This document shows positions 51,948 to 61,044 of a DNA stretch of 64,000 bases, in pieces. The translations under genes were made by a program, and so were the position numbers. This stretch comes from 39-52-133 sp035531075. GTDB lineage: Bacteria; Pseudomonadota; Gammaproteobacteria; Burkholderiales; Gallionellaceae. The notes beneath the pieces were generated by a model. The model saw only the letters and a program-made list of their open reading frames with translations. It did no database searches and was not told the origin of the DNA. How positions within the stretch are numbered: position 1 is the stretch's first letter; each line of letters starts with the position of its first letter. Location of the stretch: NCBI GenBank assembly GCA_035531075.1, contig DATKTO010000029.1:62001-126000 (forward strand). Reading direction: 5' to 3'.

Positions 51948-52393
51948 AGGGTGAAGCCCTCCAATTCCTTGGGCAATTCTCCATTGGCAAAGGACAGCGC
52001 AACTTCCTGTTGCGCTGTCCATTTCGCTTCGTCCCATAATTCAAATTTATTGCCCTGGCCTATCAGCATCACGCGCTTATCCAGTGCTGCATAGCTGCGC
52101 AGGGCGGAAGAAATCAGCACGCGCCCGGCCGCATCCATTTCAACCTCTTCGGCATAACCAATCAGACGGCGTTGCAATGCGCGTATGCGCGGATCAAGCG
52201 CGGACATTTTGAGTAACTTGTCGCGTATTGGTTCCCATTCCGGCTGGGGATAGAAAAGCAGGCAACCATCAGCATCAGCGGTTAGCACCAACTGACCTGC
52301 ACACTGAGCGAGCAGCATATCCCGATGCCGCGACGGAATCGCCAGCCTGCCCTTGCTATCCAGATTGAGTTGCGCAGCTCCCTGAAACATCAC
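51944..52393 (-). CDS. mraZ: Transcriptional regulator MraZ
   Basis: A 149-residue DNA-binding protein of two AbrB-like halves: FQGAAQLNLDSKGRLAIPSR and EEVEMDAAGRVLISSALRSY. In E. coli MraZ represses the dcw operon by binding 10-bp spaced TGGGN-type repeats in front of its own gene; four such boxes lie just upstream here. First gene of the dcw operon and expected to be autoregulated. Confidence 0.95.
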   Translation of the reverse strand: MMFQGAAQLNLDSKGRLAIPSRHRDMLLAQCAGQLVLTADADGCLLFYPQPEWEPIRDKLLKMSALDPRIRALQRRLIGYAEEVEMDAAGRVLISSALRSYAALDKRVMLIGQGNKFELWDEAKWTAQQEVALSFANGELPKELEGFTL

Positions 52394-52412
52394 CTAACCC
52401 TGCGTCCATTTA

Positions 52413-52447
52413 CCCACAAAAACCCACTTTTCACCACTCCTCCCCAC
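52413..52447 (-). promoter_or_regulatory. MraZ operator: four boxes at 10-bp spacing
   Basis: Read on the minus strand toward mraZ the boxes are GTGGG (52447-52443), GTGGT (52437-52433), GTGGG (52427-52423) and GTGGG (52417-52413). Each pair is separated by 5 bases. The first box overlaps the -10 hexamer, and all lie between promoter and mraZ start, so MraZ binding should block RNA polymerase. Confidence 0.88.
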
Positions 52448-52474
52448 TATATTGAAAAATATAAGCTCAGTCAA
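52446..52474 (-). promoter_or_regulatory. Sigma-70 promoter of the dcw operon
   Basis: On the minus strand TTGACT (52474-52469) and TATAGT (52451-52446) are separated by exactly 17 bases, in front of mraZ and overlapping the operator. The remaining upstream stretch to 52668 is AT-rich and holds no supported gene; a + strand ORF here (52325-52669) lacks any family features. Confidence 0.8.
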
Positions 52475-52668
52475 GCGGAAAAACGCAGTTTTTCTTTGTA
52501 CGACAAGGAGTTAGCTCGCAAAGTTAATGTAATAAATTTATCGTTAATAAATAATGGATTGCACAAACAAGCTAATGTTGTTTATGAGAATGATAGGCAA
52601 AGAGGATTTATGGAAGCTGAAAACAGGTTTGATTGCATCACTGTCAATGCAAGAGTCATAAAAAAATA

Positions 52669-53030
52669 AGGTGAAGCTGGCCGGTAAGCCGGGTTCTGTC
52701 GTGGACAGTCATTCCTCTAGGCGTTTCGTTACCTGACGCTCAAGCAACCTACCCGCTGACGACGCGAGCAACGTCATAGCCAGCATATTTGGTCTTGCTC
52801 CGGATGGGGTTTACCCTGCCACGAATGTTGCCATCCGCGCGGTGAGCTCTTACCTCGCCATTTCAACCTTACCTGATCCGCTTGCGCAGCCATCGGCGGT
52901 ATATTTTCTGTGGCACTTTCCATCGCCTCACGGCGTCCGGCCATTAACCGGCATCCTGCTCTATGGAGCCCGGACTTTCCTCCCCGCACTCAAGCAAGCC
53001 TGAATGCGCGGCGACTGTCTAGCCAGCTTC
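52669..53030 (-). ncRNA. rnpB: RNase P RNA (class A)
   Basis: The minus strand starts gaagctggctagacagtcgc, like the E. coli RNA, and ends cggcttaccggccagcttca; these ends pair as helix P1. In between are the conserved cores, including the segment agagtgccacagaaaatata-like stretch seen here as gtgccacagaaaatataccg, and ggtaagagctcaccgcgcgg. It is the catalytic subunit that trims tRNA precursors. About 362 nt. A TAAAAT -10-like hexamer lies at 53043-53038. A T-rich run (tattttttta) follows the 3' end. Confidence 0.95.
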
Positions 53031-53222
53031 GACGCGGATTTTATCACGGAAAGGGGGTGGGCTCCTGTTACGGAAGTAAAGGGAATGAGAGATTGAAACG
53101 AACTAAACGGTAATCATGAGCTATCGCAAGACCGGCAATTCATTCCGCCGCTGCAATATCATGCGCTTGGTGCGCATTCGGATTCCCCACCCGTTTGTGC
53201 TGCTCTGCGACCCGTTCAATTT

Positions 53223-56099
53223 TCACCCCAGCCTGGCGCGCACAAATGCTTCGAACTCTTCTGCTGGCAGCGGTTTGCTGAAATAATAACCCTGCACTTC
53301 GTCGCACCCCTGTTCGCGCAACAAGTCAAGCTGCGCCTGAGTTTCCACGCCTTCCGCAATGGTTTGGAAACCGAGACTTTTTGCCATGTTGATGATGGCG
53401 GTGACAATTGCCTTGTCATCAGCATCCACGATGATGTCGCGCACGAAAGACTGGTCGATTTTGAGCTTGCACACCTTGAATTTTTTGAGCTGGCTCAGTG
53501 AAGAATAACCCGTGCCAAAATCGTCCAACGACATGCGGATGCCGCGTCCGTGCAGTTCATTCATCACCGTTATGGCGCCTTGCGGGTCATCCATTGCCAC
53601 ACTTTCAGTGAGTTCGAGCTCCAGATATTGCTGCGGCAATTTTTCTTCCTCCAGAATTTTGCTGACCAGATCAGGCAGATTGGGATGCTTGAATTGCACT
53701 GCTGACAGATTGACCGCCACAACCAAGGGCGGCAGGCCGCTGTCCAGCCATGTCTTCAACTGTCGCACCGCCGTGCGCAGCACCCATTCGCCGATGGACA
53801 GCATCTGCCCGCCAGTTTCAGCAATCGGGATGAATTCCGCCGGGGAAATCATGCCCAATTCGGGATGCTCCCAACGCATCAGTGCCTCGGCACCAGTAAC
53901 ACGTCCGTCCTGCAGCGCTATCTGCGGCTGATAATACACGCGCAGCTGATCGCGCTGCAACGCATAGCGGAGTGCGTTATCCAACTGCAAGGCACGTGCC
54001 GAGTGCAGCTGCATCTCGGGGGCAAAAAAGCGGAAAGTGTTGCGGCCATCATGCTTGGCGCGATACATCGCCGTATCGGCATTTTTCGACAGCGCTTCAA
54101 AGTCTTCGCCGTCATCGGGATACATGGCGATGCCTATGCTTGACGTCACCGTCAGCTCTCGCTGTGCAATCTGGAAAGGTGTGGCGACAATCGCCAATAT
54201 TTTTCCAGCCAGATACGCGGCATTGTTTGCCGTGCTACCGGGGAAGATCAGGACAAATTCGTCACCCCCCAGGCGCGACACCGTATCTTCCTCGCGGATC
54301 GCCGATTTAAGCCGCTTTGCCAGCTGTATCAGCATCTCGTCGCCGATACTATGCCCGAGGGTGTCATTGATATTCTTGAAGTTGTCCAGATCGAGGAACA
54401 TGACGGTCAATTGCAGATTGCTGCGCTGGACTACGCTGATGTCATGCCTGACATGCTCGTTAAGCAGCGAACGGTTCGGCAACTCTGTCAGCAAATCGAA
54501 GTGCGCAAGCTTGGTTATCCACTCTTCGGCCTTCTTTTTTTCCGTGACGTCTTCCTTGATAGCAAGGTAATTCGTCACCCTGCCATCGGGCTGGCGCACG
54601 GGTGAAATCCATACCATCTCGGTATATTCGCTGCCGTCCTTGCGCCGGTTGATGAATTCACCTTTCCAGTTATCACCGCGCTTCAGATGTGCCCACATAT
54701 CATCGTAAGTTGCGCGAGGCGTCTTGCCGGACTGAAGCATGCGCTGATTCTGGCCGCGCACTTCTTCGAGGCTGTATCCGGTTACCCGTGTAAAGGAGGG
54801 GTTGGCATATTCAATATTGGCGTGAAGATCGCTGATCACGATGACGTTCGGGCTTTGTTCCACGGCCTGCGACAGCTTGAGCAATGAGTCTTCAGCGAAC
54901 CTGCGTTGGGTGATATCACGGGCCAGCAAGATGAAACGCGGCGCCTGTCCGCGTGCGGTTTGCTTACGCGACACCGATAATTCAAACCATCGCTTGCCTT
55001 CCGCCACGCTCAGTTCGATCTCTTTGCCATGTGAATACCCGTCTGCAGATGCTTCGCGCAGCGCAGACAGGGTCACTTCCGCCGCATCGGCTGGCAAAAC
55101 GTCAAACACGGTTCTACCGATAAAACCTTCAGGTGAAGCGGCCTGAAAATCAGTTTGTACCGCACGATAATCCCAATAACGCCCGGACAAATCAAGCTCG
55201 AACAGCGAATCCGGGATGGCGTTCATCGTCGCCAGCAGCTGATTTTCCGATTCGCGCAGCTGAGCGTAAGGATGTTCAATACTCTCCACCACAACCGCAC
55301 GATAAAGGAATAAATAGGCAGCCACCTTGTAGATATGGCCGAGCACATTGAAAAAATCGGTCGTGGTGGCGTAAAGCGTAAACAGGAATTCACTCATCGC
55401 CATCACGATTACTGCACCCAACAACAGCGACGCATTGAACGGCAGTGGCTCGCGCATGCGCCGCCACAACATGAACGCTGTTGCGAAATTGAGCAGGATA
55501 AGCGCGTATTCAAAAATCACCTTGAACGCCGTCAATCCCTGGCCGGGTACAAATGTACGCGGCATCCAGTCAAGGTGGAACAGAAATAACCCTCCCACTA
55601 ATGCAGTAATGGCGATGAAGGCTGCAAACGAGATGTATTTGCTGGCGGCTGAAGCAAAGGGCTGCCACGGCCTCACGGCGACGATAAGCAACGCGACACT
55701 TGCCATTAAACGCGCAGCCAGCCAGAAAGCGAGCCCCTTTTCCGGATCGCTCGGAGTCACAAAATCAGGCATGCCGTTATAGGAAAGGACGTGAAAAAAA
55801 TCAAGCCAGCCTATGCCAAAAAACGCGCAGGCAAGCAGTATCACACTACCCGGCTGGTCGCGACCTTGCGCATTCCAGCCCACAGCGAAAACCAGCATGG
55901 CAACGACAATGGCGACCGTCTCGAGCAGGATATGCAAGGGCAGATATCCTGCGATATCATGCATCTTGGGAGGCAGCAGCCATGCCGCAGCCAGCATGAG
56001 TGCAAGCAGCGCAACAATGATGAGCGCGTTGCGCGCTGGGCGCTGATGGCTGGGGTGCAACCGTAACATGGTTGCCAGCCGCTCAAAATAAGGCATCAT
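53223..56099 (-). CDS. Membrane MASE3-PAS-PAS-GGDEF-EAL c-di-GMP turnover protein
   Basis: A 958-residue inner-membrane signalling protein. Residues 1-275: about eight helices resembling the MASE3 sensor domain. Then two PAS domains (about 285-400, 405-525), GGDEF (530-690) and EAL (700-955). The diguanylate cyclase site is intact (RLGGDEFVLIF) with an RxxD inhibitory site five residues before it (REED). The phosphodiesterase site is also intact (EALMRWEHPELG, ELELTESVA, SLDDFGTGYSSL, AEGVETQAQL). Both activities are possible; net direction cannot be predicted. No partner genes are adjacent. Confidence 0.92.
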   Translation of the reverse strand: MMPYFERLATMLRLHPSHQRPARNALIIVALLALMLAAAWLLPPKMHDIAGYLPLHILLETVAIVVAMLVFAVGWNAQGRDQPGSVILLACAFFGIGWLDFFHVLSYNGMPDFVTPSDPEKGLAFWLAARLMASVALLIVAVRPWQPFASAASKYISFAAFIAITALVGGLFLFHLDWMPRTFVPGQGLTAFKVIFEYALILLNFATAFMLWRRMREPLPFNASLLLGAVIVMAMSEFLFTLYATTTDFFNVLGHIYKVAAYLFLYRAVVVESIEHPYAQLRESENQLLATMNAIPDSLFELDLSGRYWDYRAVQTDFQAASPEGFIGRTVFDVLPADAAEVTLSALREASADGYSHGKEIELSVAEGKRWFELSVSRKQTARGQAPRFILLARDITQRRFAEDSLLKLSQAVEQSPNVIVISDLHANIEYANPSFTRVTGYSLEEVRGQNQRMLQSGKTPRATYDDMWAHLKRGDNWKGEFINRRKDGSEYTEMVWISPVRQPDGRVTNYLAIKEDVTEKKKAEEWITKLAHFDLLTELPNRSLLNEHVRHDISVVQRSNLQLTVMFLDLDNFKNINDTLGHSIGDEMLIQLAKRLKSAIREEDTVSRLGGDEFVLIFPGSTANNAAYLAGKILAIVATPFQIAQRELTVTSSIGIAMYPDDGEDFEALSKNADTAMYRAKHDGRNTFRFFAPEMQLHSARALQLDNALRYALQRDQLRVYYQPQIALQDGRVTGAEALMRWEHPELGMISPAEFIPIAETGGQMLSIGEWVLRTAVRQLKTWLDSGLPPLVVAVNLSAVQFKHPNLPDLVSKILEEEKLPQQYLELELTESVAMDDPQGAITVMNELHGRGIRMSLDDFGTGYSSLSQLKKFKVCKLKIDQSFVRDIIVDADDKAIVTAIINMAKSLGFQTIAEGVETQAQLDLLREQGCDEVQGYYFSKPLPAEEFEAFVRARLG

Positions 56100-56302
56100 G
56101 TTGTGGTTTTGAAGTTTGGCAGGATAGCAACGAGCAGCCCCGCCATGAAACAGCAGCTTGATGCCGGATGGGCTTGCTCATGTCAGAAGGGTGGCAATAC
56201 ATTGATGACATCGTATTCAGGAATAGTCTCAAATAATTATGCCATCAAGTGAAAAATGGGGCAGCTTAAATAAACTCGCCGACTCTCGGCCGATCTTCTC
56301 AT

Positions 56303-57406
56303 TTATTTTGTCGCCCCAAACAACAGCTCAAGGCGCAATAGTAGCAGCGCGTTGAGCTTGAAATCATCCGTTTTAGGGAAATTCAACTGCGGGGTGATCT
56401 CAAAAAAAACCCACTCCCGGTGCAGTCGATAGCGATAACGCGTCAACAACACGTAGGCTGTTTCTTCCAGCTGCGGCTGGCTAACGCCAATGACGCTCGC
56501 CTGGTATAGCAAGGCAGAGCGTTCATTCAGGGTGTGAAAGACTGACAAGTCCTGACGCAGATCGCAGTTCTGTGGCGATTCAAAACAAGTGGCCGTGCTG
56601 GTAGCACGAAACAGCACGGGCTCGCTTAATACGCGCTCCATATCAAACTGCGTCGTTTCACCCAGCCCTATCGTGCTGAACCAGAATAATGTTTCCGCCA
56701 CTTTCAAGCGCCACTCTTCAAGCTGGATGGCATAGCTACCCCTGGTGCGCACAAAGGGGTCGAGCGGAAACTGAAATTTTGCGCCCAAATCCGAACTGAA
56801 ATGCCAAAGGCTCTCCTCGGATTTTTCATAACGCAAAGAAGCCGCGTATTTATCTGGCGTAGTGGGCTCACTGGGAGTAACAGGCTGATCTTTCTTCACT
56901 TCGCCTGCGGTTTTTTTCTCGGGATTGGATTCGATTACGAAATGGAAGCGCTTCTCTGCCGCAGGCAAATCCAGCTTGGCCTTGCCTTCGAACCCGAGGG
57001 TGTGGTTGCCACCTCCTGCGAATGTCTCATGCAACTCCAGTTGAATTACGCTTTTGTTGTACTCCTGGTAATAACGCTCATCGCCGAAAAAATGGTCAAC
57101 TTTCGTGGTGAAAGCAACAATTTTTTCAGACAAATAATCACGCGGGGCATCCATCGTTTCCAGGATGGTTGGCTCCGCTACCGTGACTGCAGGCGGTTCT
57201 GCTGGTGGCTCTACAGCCGGCTCCAAGGGTAATTCCACAGCCTGTTCCGGTGTTGATTCTGGCGCCGCTTCAGCAGACCTTACAATCTCATCAGCAAATG
57301 CAATTGCGGGTGAGAAAACGATCAATCCAACTAGCAGGATGGCCGACCAGCCCGCGCTGGAGCCGGAGATATTACACTTTGAAAATGTTATATCTCCGCC
57401 GGGCAT
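56303..57406 (-). CDS. Predicted outer-membrane beta-barrel protein with a Pro/Glu-rich linker
   Basis: A 367-residue exported protein. A signal-like helix (ILLVGLIVFSPAIAFA, about residues 23-38) is followed by a proline- and glutamate-rich segment (EPAVEPPAEPPAV, about 45-80). The rest alternates hydrophobic and polar residues in strands (KSVIQLELHETFAG, RFHFVIES, YAIQLEEWRLKVAET, FFEITPQLNFP, ALLLLRLELLFG), which suggests a small beta-barrel. No family recognised. It lies 3 bases from the ABC-2 permease gene and may share its transcript. Confidence 0.6.
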   Translation of the reverse strand: MPGGDITFSKCNISGSSAGWSAILLVGLIVFSPAIAFADEIVRSAEAAPESTPEQAVELPLEPAVEPPAEPPAVTVAEPTILETMDAPRDYLSEKIVAFTTKVDHFFGDERYYQEYNKSVIQLELHETFAGGGNHTLGFEGKAKLDLPAAEKRFHFVIESNPEKKTAGEVKKDQPVTPSEPTTPDKYAASLRYEKSEESLWHFSSDLGAKFQFPLDPFVRTRGSYAIQLEEWRLKVAETLFWFSTIGLGETTQFDMERVLSEPVLFRATSTATCFESPQNCDLRQDLSVFHTLNERSALLYQASVIGVSQPQLEETAYVLLTRYRYRLHREWVFFEITPQLNFPKTDDFKLNALLLLRLELLFGATK

Positions 57407-57409
57407 AAC

Positions 57410-58183
57410 TTATGAGCGTATCCCGTAACCGCGATTGAGCAAATACAGGGCATACCAGAATAATCCAGCGATAAAGCCAAAAATCGCCAGGTATGCAACG
57501 CCGAGATTTACATCTGACACGCCCAGCAAACCGTAACGGAATGCGTTGACCATATACAGGATAGGATTAGCCAGGGATACGGACTGCCAGAATGGCGGCA
57601 GCATTGCGACGGTATAGAACACACCGCCCAGATAGGTCAGCGGCGTCAACACAAAGGTCGGGATAATGGTGATGTCATCGAAACTGTTGGCGAAAATTGC
57701 GTTGATCAGTCCGCCCAGCGAGAACAGTATGCTGGTGAGCAGCAACACTGACACCGCGACCCATACATTGTGCAACGGTATAGCGGTGAAGAACAAGGCC
57801 ACCAGCGTGACTGCCGAGCCCACCGCCAATCCCCGTGCCACGCCACCGCCCACAAAGCCGATCATGATCAGATAATTGGGCACCGGCGCCACCAGCATTT
57901 CTTCCACATTGCGCTGATACTTCGCACTGTAGAATGATGCCACCACATTGGCATACGAGTTGGTGATCACCGCCATCAGGATCAGGCCGGGGACAATGTA
58001 CGCCATGTATTGAAAGCCATGCACATCGCTGATCTGGCTGCCGATCAGGCGGCCGAAGATCAGAAAATACAGCGCCGTCGTGATCATCGGCGGCAATATC
58101 GTTTGTATCCAGATGCGCGCAAAACGCAGCACCTCCTTCACCATGATCGCCCTGAAGGCAATAAACTGCGCGCGCCCGTTCAT
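57410..58183 (-). CDS. ABC-2 type transporter permease (YadH-like)
   Basis: A 257-residue inner-membrane protein with six helices and the ABC-2 pattern: an N-terminal MVKEVLRFARIWIQTILPPM, GSQISDVHGFQYMAYIVPGL and PLTYLGGVFYTVAMLPPFW before the last helices. It resembles E. coli YadH and drug or lipid exporters of the NodJ type. The overlap with its ATPase gene is 4 bases. Substrate unknown. Confidence 0.88.
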   Translation of the reverse strand: MNGRAQFIAFRAIMVKEVLRFARIWIQTILPPMITTALYFLIFGRLIGSQISDVHGFQYMAYIVPGLILMAVITNSYANVVASFYSAKYQRNVEEMLVAPVPNYLIMIGFVGGGVARGLAVGSAVTLVALFFTAIPLHNVWVAVSVLLLTSILFSLGGLINAIFANSFDDITIIPTFVLTPLTYLGGVFYTVAMLPPFWQSVSLANPILYMVNAFRYGLLGVSDVNLGVAYLAIFGFIAGLFWYALYLLNRGYGIRS

Positions 58184-59106
58184 GCGCTCCCTCCCTTGTT
58201 GCCGACCAGGCGGATAAACAACTCCTCCAGCCGGTTAGTCTTGTTGCGCAAACTGCTTACTATAATATTATGCAGCGCCAGCTCGGAAAACAACGCGGTA
58301 ATGTTGGCGCCGCGCGACACCTCGACTTCGAGAGTATGCTCATCCACCAGGCTGGCCGCAAAGCCGCTTAACCTCGGCAACGCAGCCAGCGGCTGTGCCA
58401 GATCCAGCACCAGCGTATGGCTATCCATGCGGCTCAGCAACTGGCGCATGCCGGTATTTTCCACGATGCGCCCGTGGTCGATAATCGCGATGTTGCGGCA
58501 GAGATGCTCGGCCTCTTCCAGATAGTGCGTGGTGAGAATAATCGTCGTGCCCGCCGCATTAATCTCCTGCAAAAAATTCCACATCGAATATCGGATCTCG
58601 ATATCCACTCCCGCAGTCGGCTCATCCAGAATCAGCAGGCGCGGCTCATGCACCAGTGCCCGCGCAATCATCAGGCGCCGCTTCATGCCGCCCGACAACG
58701 CGCGCCCCTGCCCCTTGCGCTTGTCCCACAAACCCAGCTTATTCAAATAAAACTCGGCACGCTCTGCTGCCAAACGGCGTGGAATACCGTAGTACCCGGC
58801 CTGGTTTAGCAGCACCTCCTCCACCGGTTCAAACATACTGAAATTAAACTCCTGCGGCACCAGCCCGATGCAGGCCTTGGCCGCCGCCAGGTCGGTATCA
58901 AGATCATGTCCAAACACCTGCACCGTGCCTGCGCTCTTGTTTACCAGCGAAGAAATGATGCCGATGGTAGTCGACTTGCCCGCGCCATTGGGCCCCAGCA
59001 ACGCAAAGAAATCCCCCTGCTCTACATTGAGATCGATACCGTGCAATGCAACGACGCCGTTCTTGTAGACTTTGCTGAGGTTTTGGAGGGAGAGGGCCTG
59101 GGTCAT
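58180..59106 (-). CDS. ABC transporter ATP-binding protein (YadG-like)
   Basis: A 308-residue cytoplasmic ATPase of the ABC-2 exporter. Walker A GPNGAGKSTT, signature LSGGMKRRLMIARALV, Walker B LLILDEPTAGVD and switch histidine in LTTHYLEEAEHL. A C-terminal extension of about 75 residues follows the nucleotide-binding domain, as in YadG/CcmA-like ATPases. Just upstream, at 59119-59149, is a strong inverted repeat that may be its operator. Confidence 0.92.
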   Translation of the reverse strand: MTQALSLQNLSKVYKNGVVALHGIDLNVEQGDFFALLGPNGAGKSTTIGIISSLVNKSAGTVQVFGHDLDTDLAAAKACIGLVPQEFNFSMFEPVEEVLLNQAGYYGIPRRLAAERAEFYLNKLGLWDKRKGQGRALSGGMKRRLMIARALVHEPRLLILDEPTAGVDIEIRYSMWNFLQEINAAGTTIILTTHYLEEAEHLCRNIAIIDHGRIVENTGMRQLLSRMDSHTLVLDLAQPLAALPRLSGFAASLVDEHTLEVEVSRGANITALFSELALHNIIVSSLRNKTNRLEELFIRLVGNKGGSA

Positions 59107-59118
59107 AGCAGTAGTGTA

Positions 59119-59149
59119 TTTTTACAAGTGGTAATTGTACTTGTAAAAA
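59119..59149. promoter_or_regulatory. Perfect 11-bp inverted repeat before the ABC exporter genes
   Basis: tttttacaagt (59119-59129) and acttgtaaaaa (59139-59149) are perfect inverse complements around a 9-base spacer. The position, 13 bases upstream of the ATPase start, fits an operator or a hairpin covering the translation start. No regulator gene is adjacent. Confidence 0.5.
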
Positions 59150-59329
59150 TTCTGTACAACACCAACTTCTCCGGGTTGACCGGCAGCTGGGTGCTTTTGA
59201 CTACAACTTTGGAGCTCTCTCCAGTAATCGCAATCAAACGGGGCTGTGGAGCCCGTACTTCGTGCCCAGTTCGTAGACTGGATTGAGCACAGAGTAGCAC
59301 AACGATTCGGAATCAAATCAAAAACAAAC

Positions 59330-59652
59330 CGTCGGGGGCAGCCCGACAGCTGGTCACTTTCTTTTGCTTCGCCAAAAGAAAGTAACGAAAGAAAAGGCGA
59401 CCCTGCCGTATCGCCCTTCGGGTTCCTTCGGTCGGACAATAAAATTGGGCGGCTGCGGAACTCGCACGATCCGCTGCGCGTCCACGTGCTCAGACAGTCC
59501 TCGCCTTCTCCCCAATTTTATCGCCCGCCCTCAGCGATACAGAAGGGGGTTGAAAGTCAAAATCAAAACCCAATGCAAAACCACAAATCCGGTGTGCGCT
59601 ATGCGCACACCAAAACCAAAAAAACAAAACCGTGAGGGCGCAACGCGCCCTC
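59330..59652 (+). repeat. Dispersed repeat copy 1 (forward)
   Basis: It starts with gggggcagcccgacagctgg and a ttttgcttcgccaaaagaaa block, and contains a 34-base core at 59459-59492 found identically in copies 2 and 3. Its tail has two perfect hairpins: ggtgtgcgc/gcgcacacc (59591-59611) and gagggcgc/gcgccctc (59634-59652), the latter followed by T-rich sequence. Apparent ORFs here have no protein family. The stretch 59150-59329 before it holds nothing else I recognise. Confidence 0.75.
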
Positions 59653-59689
59653 ATTTTATTTTGTTTTTTATTTGGCCTTTGATTTTAGC

Positions 59690-59925
59690 TTTTGACTTAC
59701 CCTCCCCATATCCGCCACCGAGTAGCACAGGCGAGTCAGGGAATTCTGACGAACATGTTTGAGCACGTGGACGCGCAGCGGATCGTGCGAGTTTGTGAGG
59801 AAGCCTGGCTTGCCGAGCAACGCAGGGAATCCCAAAGGGATGGCGGAACTGGGGTCGCCTTCTTTGGGTTACCTTTCTTGGCGAAGCAAGAAAGGTAACC
59901 AGCTGTCGGGCTGCCCCCGACGGTT
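59690..59925 (-). repeat. Dispersed repeat copy 2 (reverse)
   Basis: Inverse orientation to copies 1 and 3. The 34-base core is at 59760-59793, followed (toward higher numbers) by ttctttgggttacctttctt and the head agctgtcgggctgcccccga. Beyond the core, toward lower numbers, it also shares with copy 3 the segment that in copy 3 reads cgtcagaattccctgac. Its head faces the DUF2971 gene. Confidence 0.8.
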
Positions 59926-59993
59926 TTACATTTTAGCTACCGCAAGAATGTGGGATGTGAGACCCGACCCCGAGTTTTCGAGTTTCTACCTCA

Positions 59994-60980
59994 TCATCTT
60001 CCTCGATATGGAATATCAGAAACGCTCACCTTATCTATCAAATCGCTCAAGCCATGTTGCTTCAATAGCAGTTGTACTGCTCGCTTGCGGTCATTCTTGT
60101 CACGGTGAGGACCAACGATGATGCGAGCTATTGGCAAATGTTGTCTAACGCCATTCTCATTCCGTATACACAGTTCCACAAAGGGCACCGTAGCTCCCTC
60201 TCGAACCGTTGTCTTGATTGGATGTTGTTGTACAGATTGAAGCTCTAGGTGTGATTCCAGCTTAGGGCCAAGAAGGCTTAACACCAAGCGTACTTCCTGC
60301 TCCTCTGAGAAACCGCGATGCTTGAAAAAAGACGATAAAATTGCGAGCGGGTTTGAAAATTCGCTTGCATCTTCTGCAAAACCTGAACGAAAGTACTTGT
60401 CAGCCGCTACTTGAAGTTTAACTATCCATTCGTTCGTGTCTGGGTCATTCGTATGTCCGTTTTCAATGGGGTGGTACTGAACGTCAGCCCAAGAAAATAT
60501 TTCCTCATAGTAGGGTGTTGTCTCTTCACTGAGTATTTTGTCGAGTTGGTCAGTGTCTAAAACAATTGCATATCCGCCATCGGTGCCATATGCTCTCCAC
60601 TGACTCAGTAAGCCATTGTCGTGCACGTAAGGGTCTGTTGTTGTAGTAAATGACGTGATGTATTGATCGTGAAAACCCAAACTAACCACTTTGAGGGTTT
60701 GGATCAGCTTTGTGAATTGTTCATCCAAATAGAGATTGAATGGTGTGTTCCCCTGAAGCGTCCGAAAATCAGGTTTATCTTTGATCTCTTCGAAATATTT
60801 GCGGAAATTGGGACGGAGAATTTCTGGAAGGACGCGATCATAGAAGACGTGAATTTCCTCCTCATCATTCATAAAAGACGAGTGAGTTGCCCGTAAAGAT
60901 TTACTTTCAAGTATTCCTGAGAGGCCCGCGGCTGTGGTGTAGTGATATAGCTCTTTGTGTGAATCTGAAATTTTCCCCAT
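59994..60980 (-). CDS. DUF2971 domain-containing protein
   Basis: A 328-residue cytoplasmic protein of the DUF2971 family: ELYHYTTAAGLSGILESKSL and THSSFMNDEEEIH at the N-terminus, SFTTTTDP, LLSQWRAYGTDGGYAIVLDT in the middle, and FKHRGFSEEQEVRLVLS later. The N-terminal YHYTT pattern recalls ADP-ribosyltransferase-like folds, and such genes often occur in accessory or defence regions; the function is not known. ATG 60980 has a strong GGAGG site eight bases upstream. AT-richer than its neighbours and bracketed by inverted repeats, so probably acquired. Confidence 0.82.
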   Translation of the reverse strand: MGKISDSHKELYHYTTAAGLSGILESKSLRATHSSFMNDEEEIHVFYDRVLPEILRPNFRKYFEEIKDKPDFRTLQGNTPFNLYLDEQFTKLIQTLKVVSLGFHDQYITSFTTTTDPYVHDNGLLSQWRAYGTDGGYAIVLDTDQLDKILSEETTPYYEEIFSWADVQYHPIENGHTNDPDTNEWIVKLQVAADKYFRSGFAEDASEFSNPLAILSSFFKHRGFSEEQEVRLVLSLLGPKLESHLELQSVQQHPIKTTVREGATVPFVELCIRNENGVRQHLPIARIIVGPHRDKNDRKRAVQLLLKQHGLSDLIDKVSVSDIPYRGR

Positions 60981-61044
60981 CTGTTCTACCTCCAATTTTG
61001 CTACAGCTATCCTTGATCTGATTCTGTGATAAGACTGTTCCCGT

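Noticed and set aside
52325..52669. 114-codon + strand ORF upstream of mraZ
   Set aside because: Covers the dcw promoter and operator and the mraZ start; not credible as a protein.
53116..53290. Short + strand frame starting ATG 53116 after rnpB
   Set aside because: Runs antisense into the EAL-domain gene and has no features; the 53031-53222 gap more likely holds the rnpB promoter only.
59246..59898. Several overlapping ORFs in the 59.2-59.9 kb repeats
   Set aside because: Low-complexity translations (Arg, Ser, Pro, Lys) of repeat DNA in several frames; similar false genes are often annotated in such repeats.
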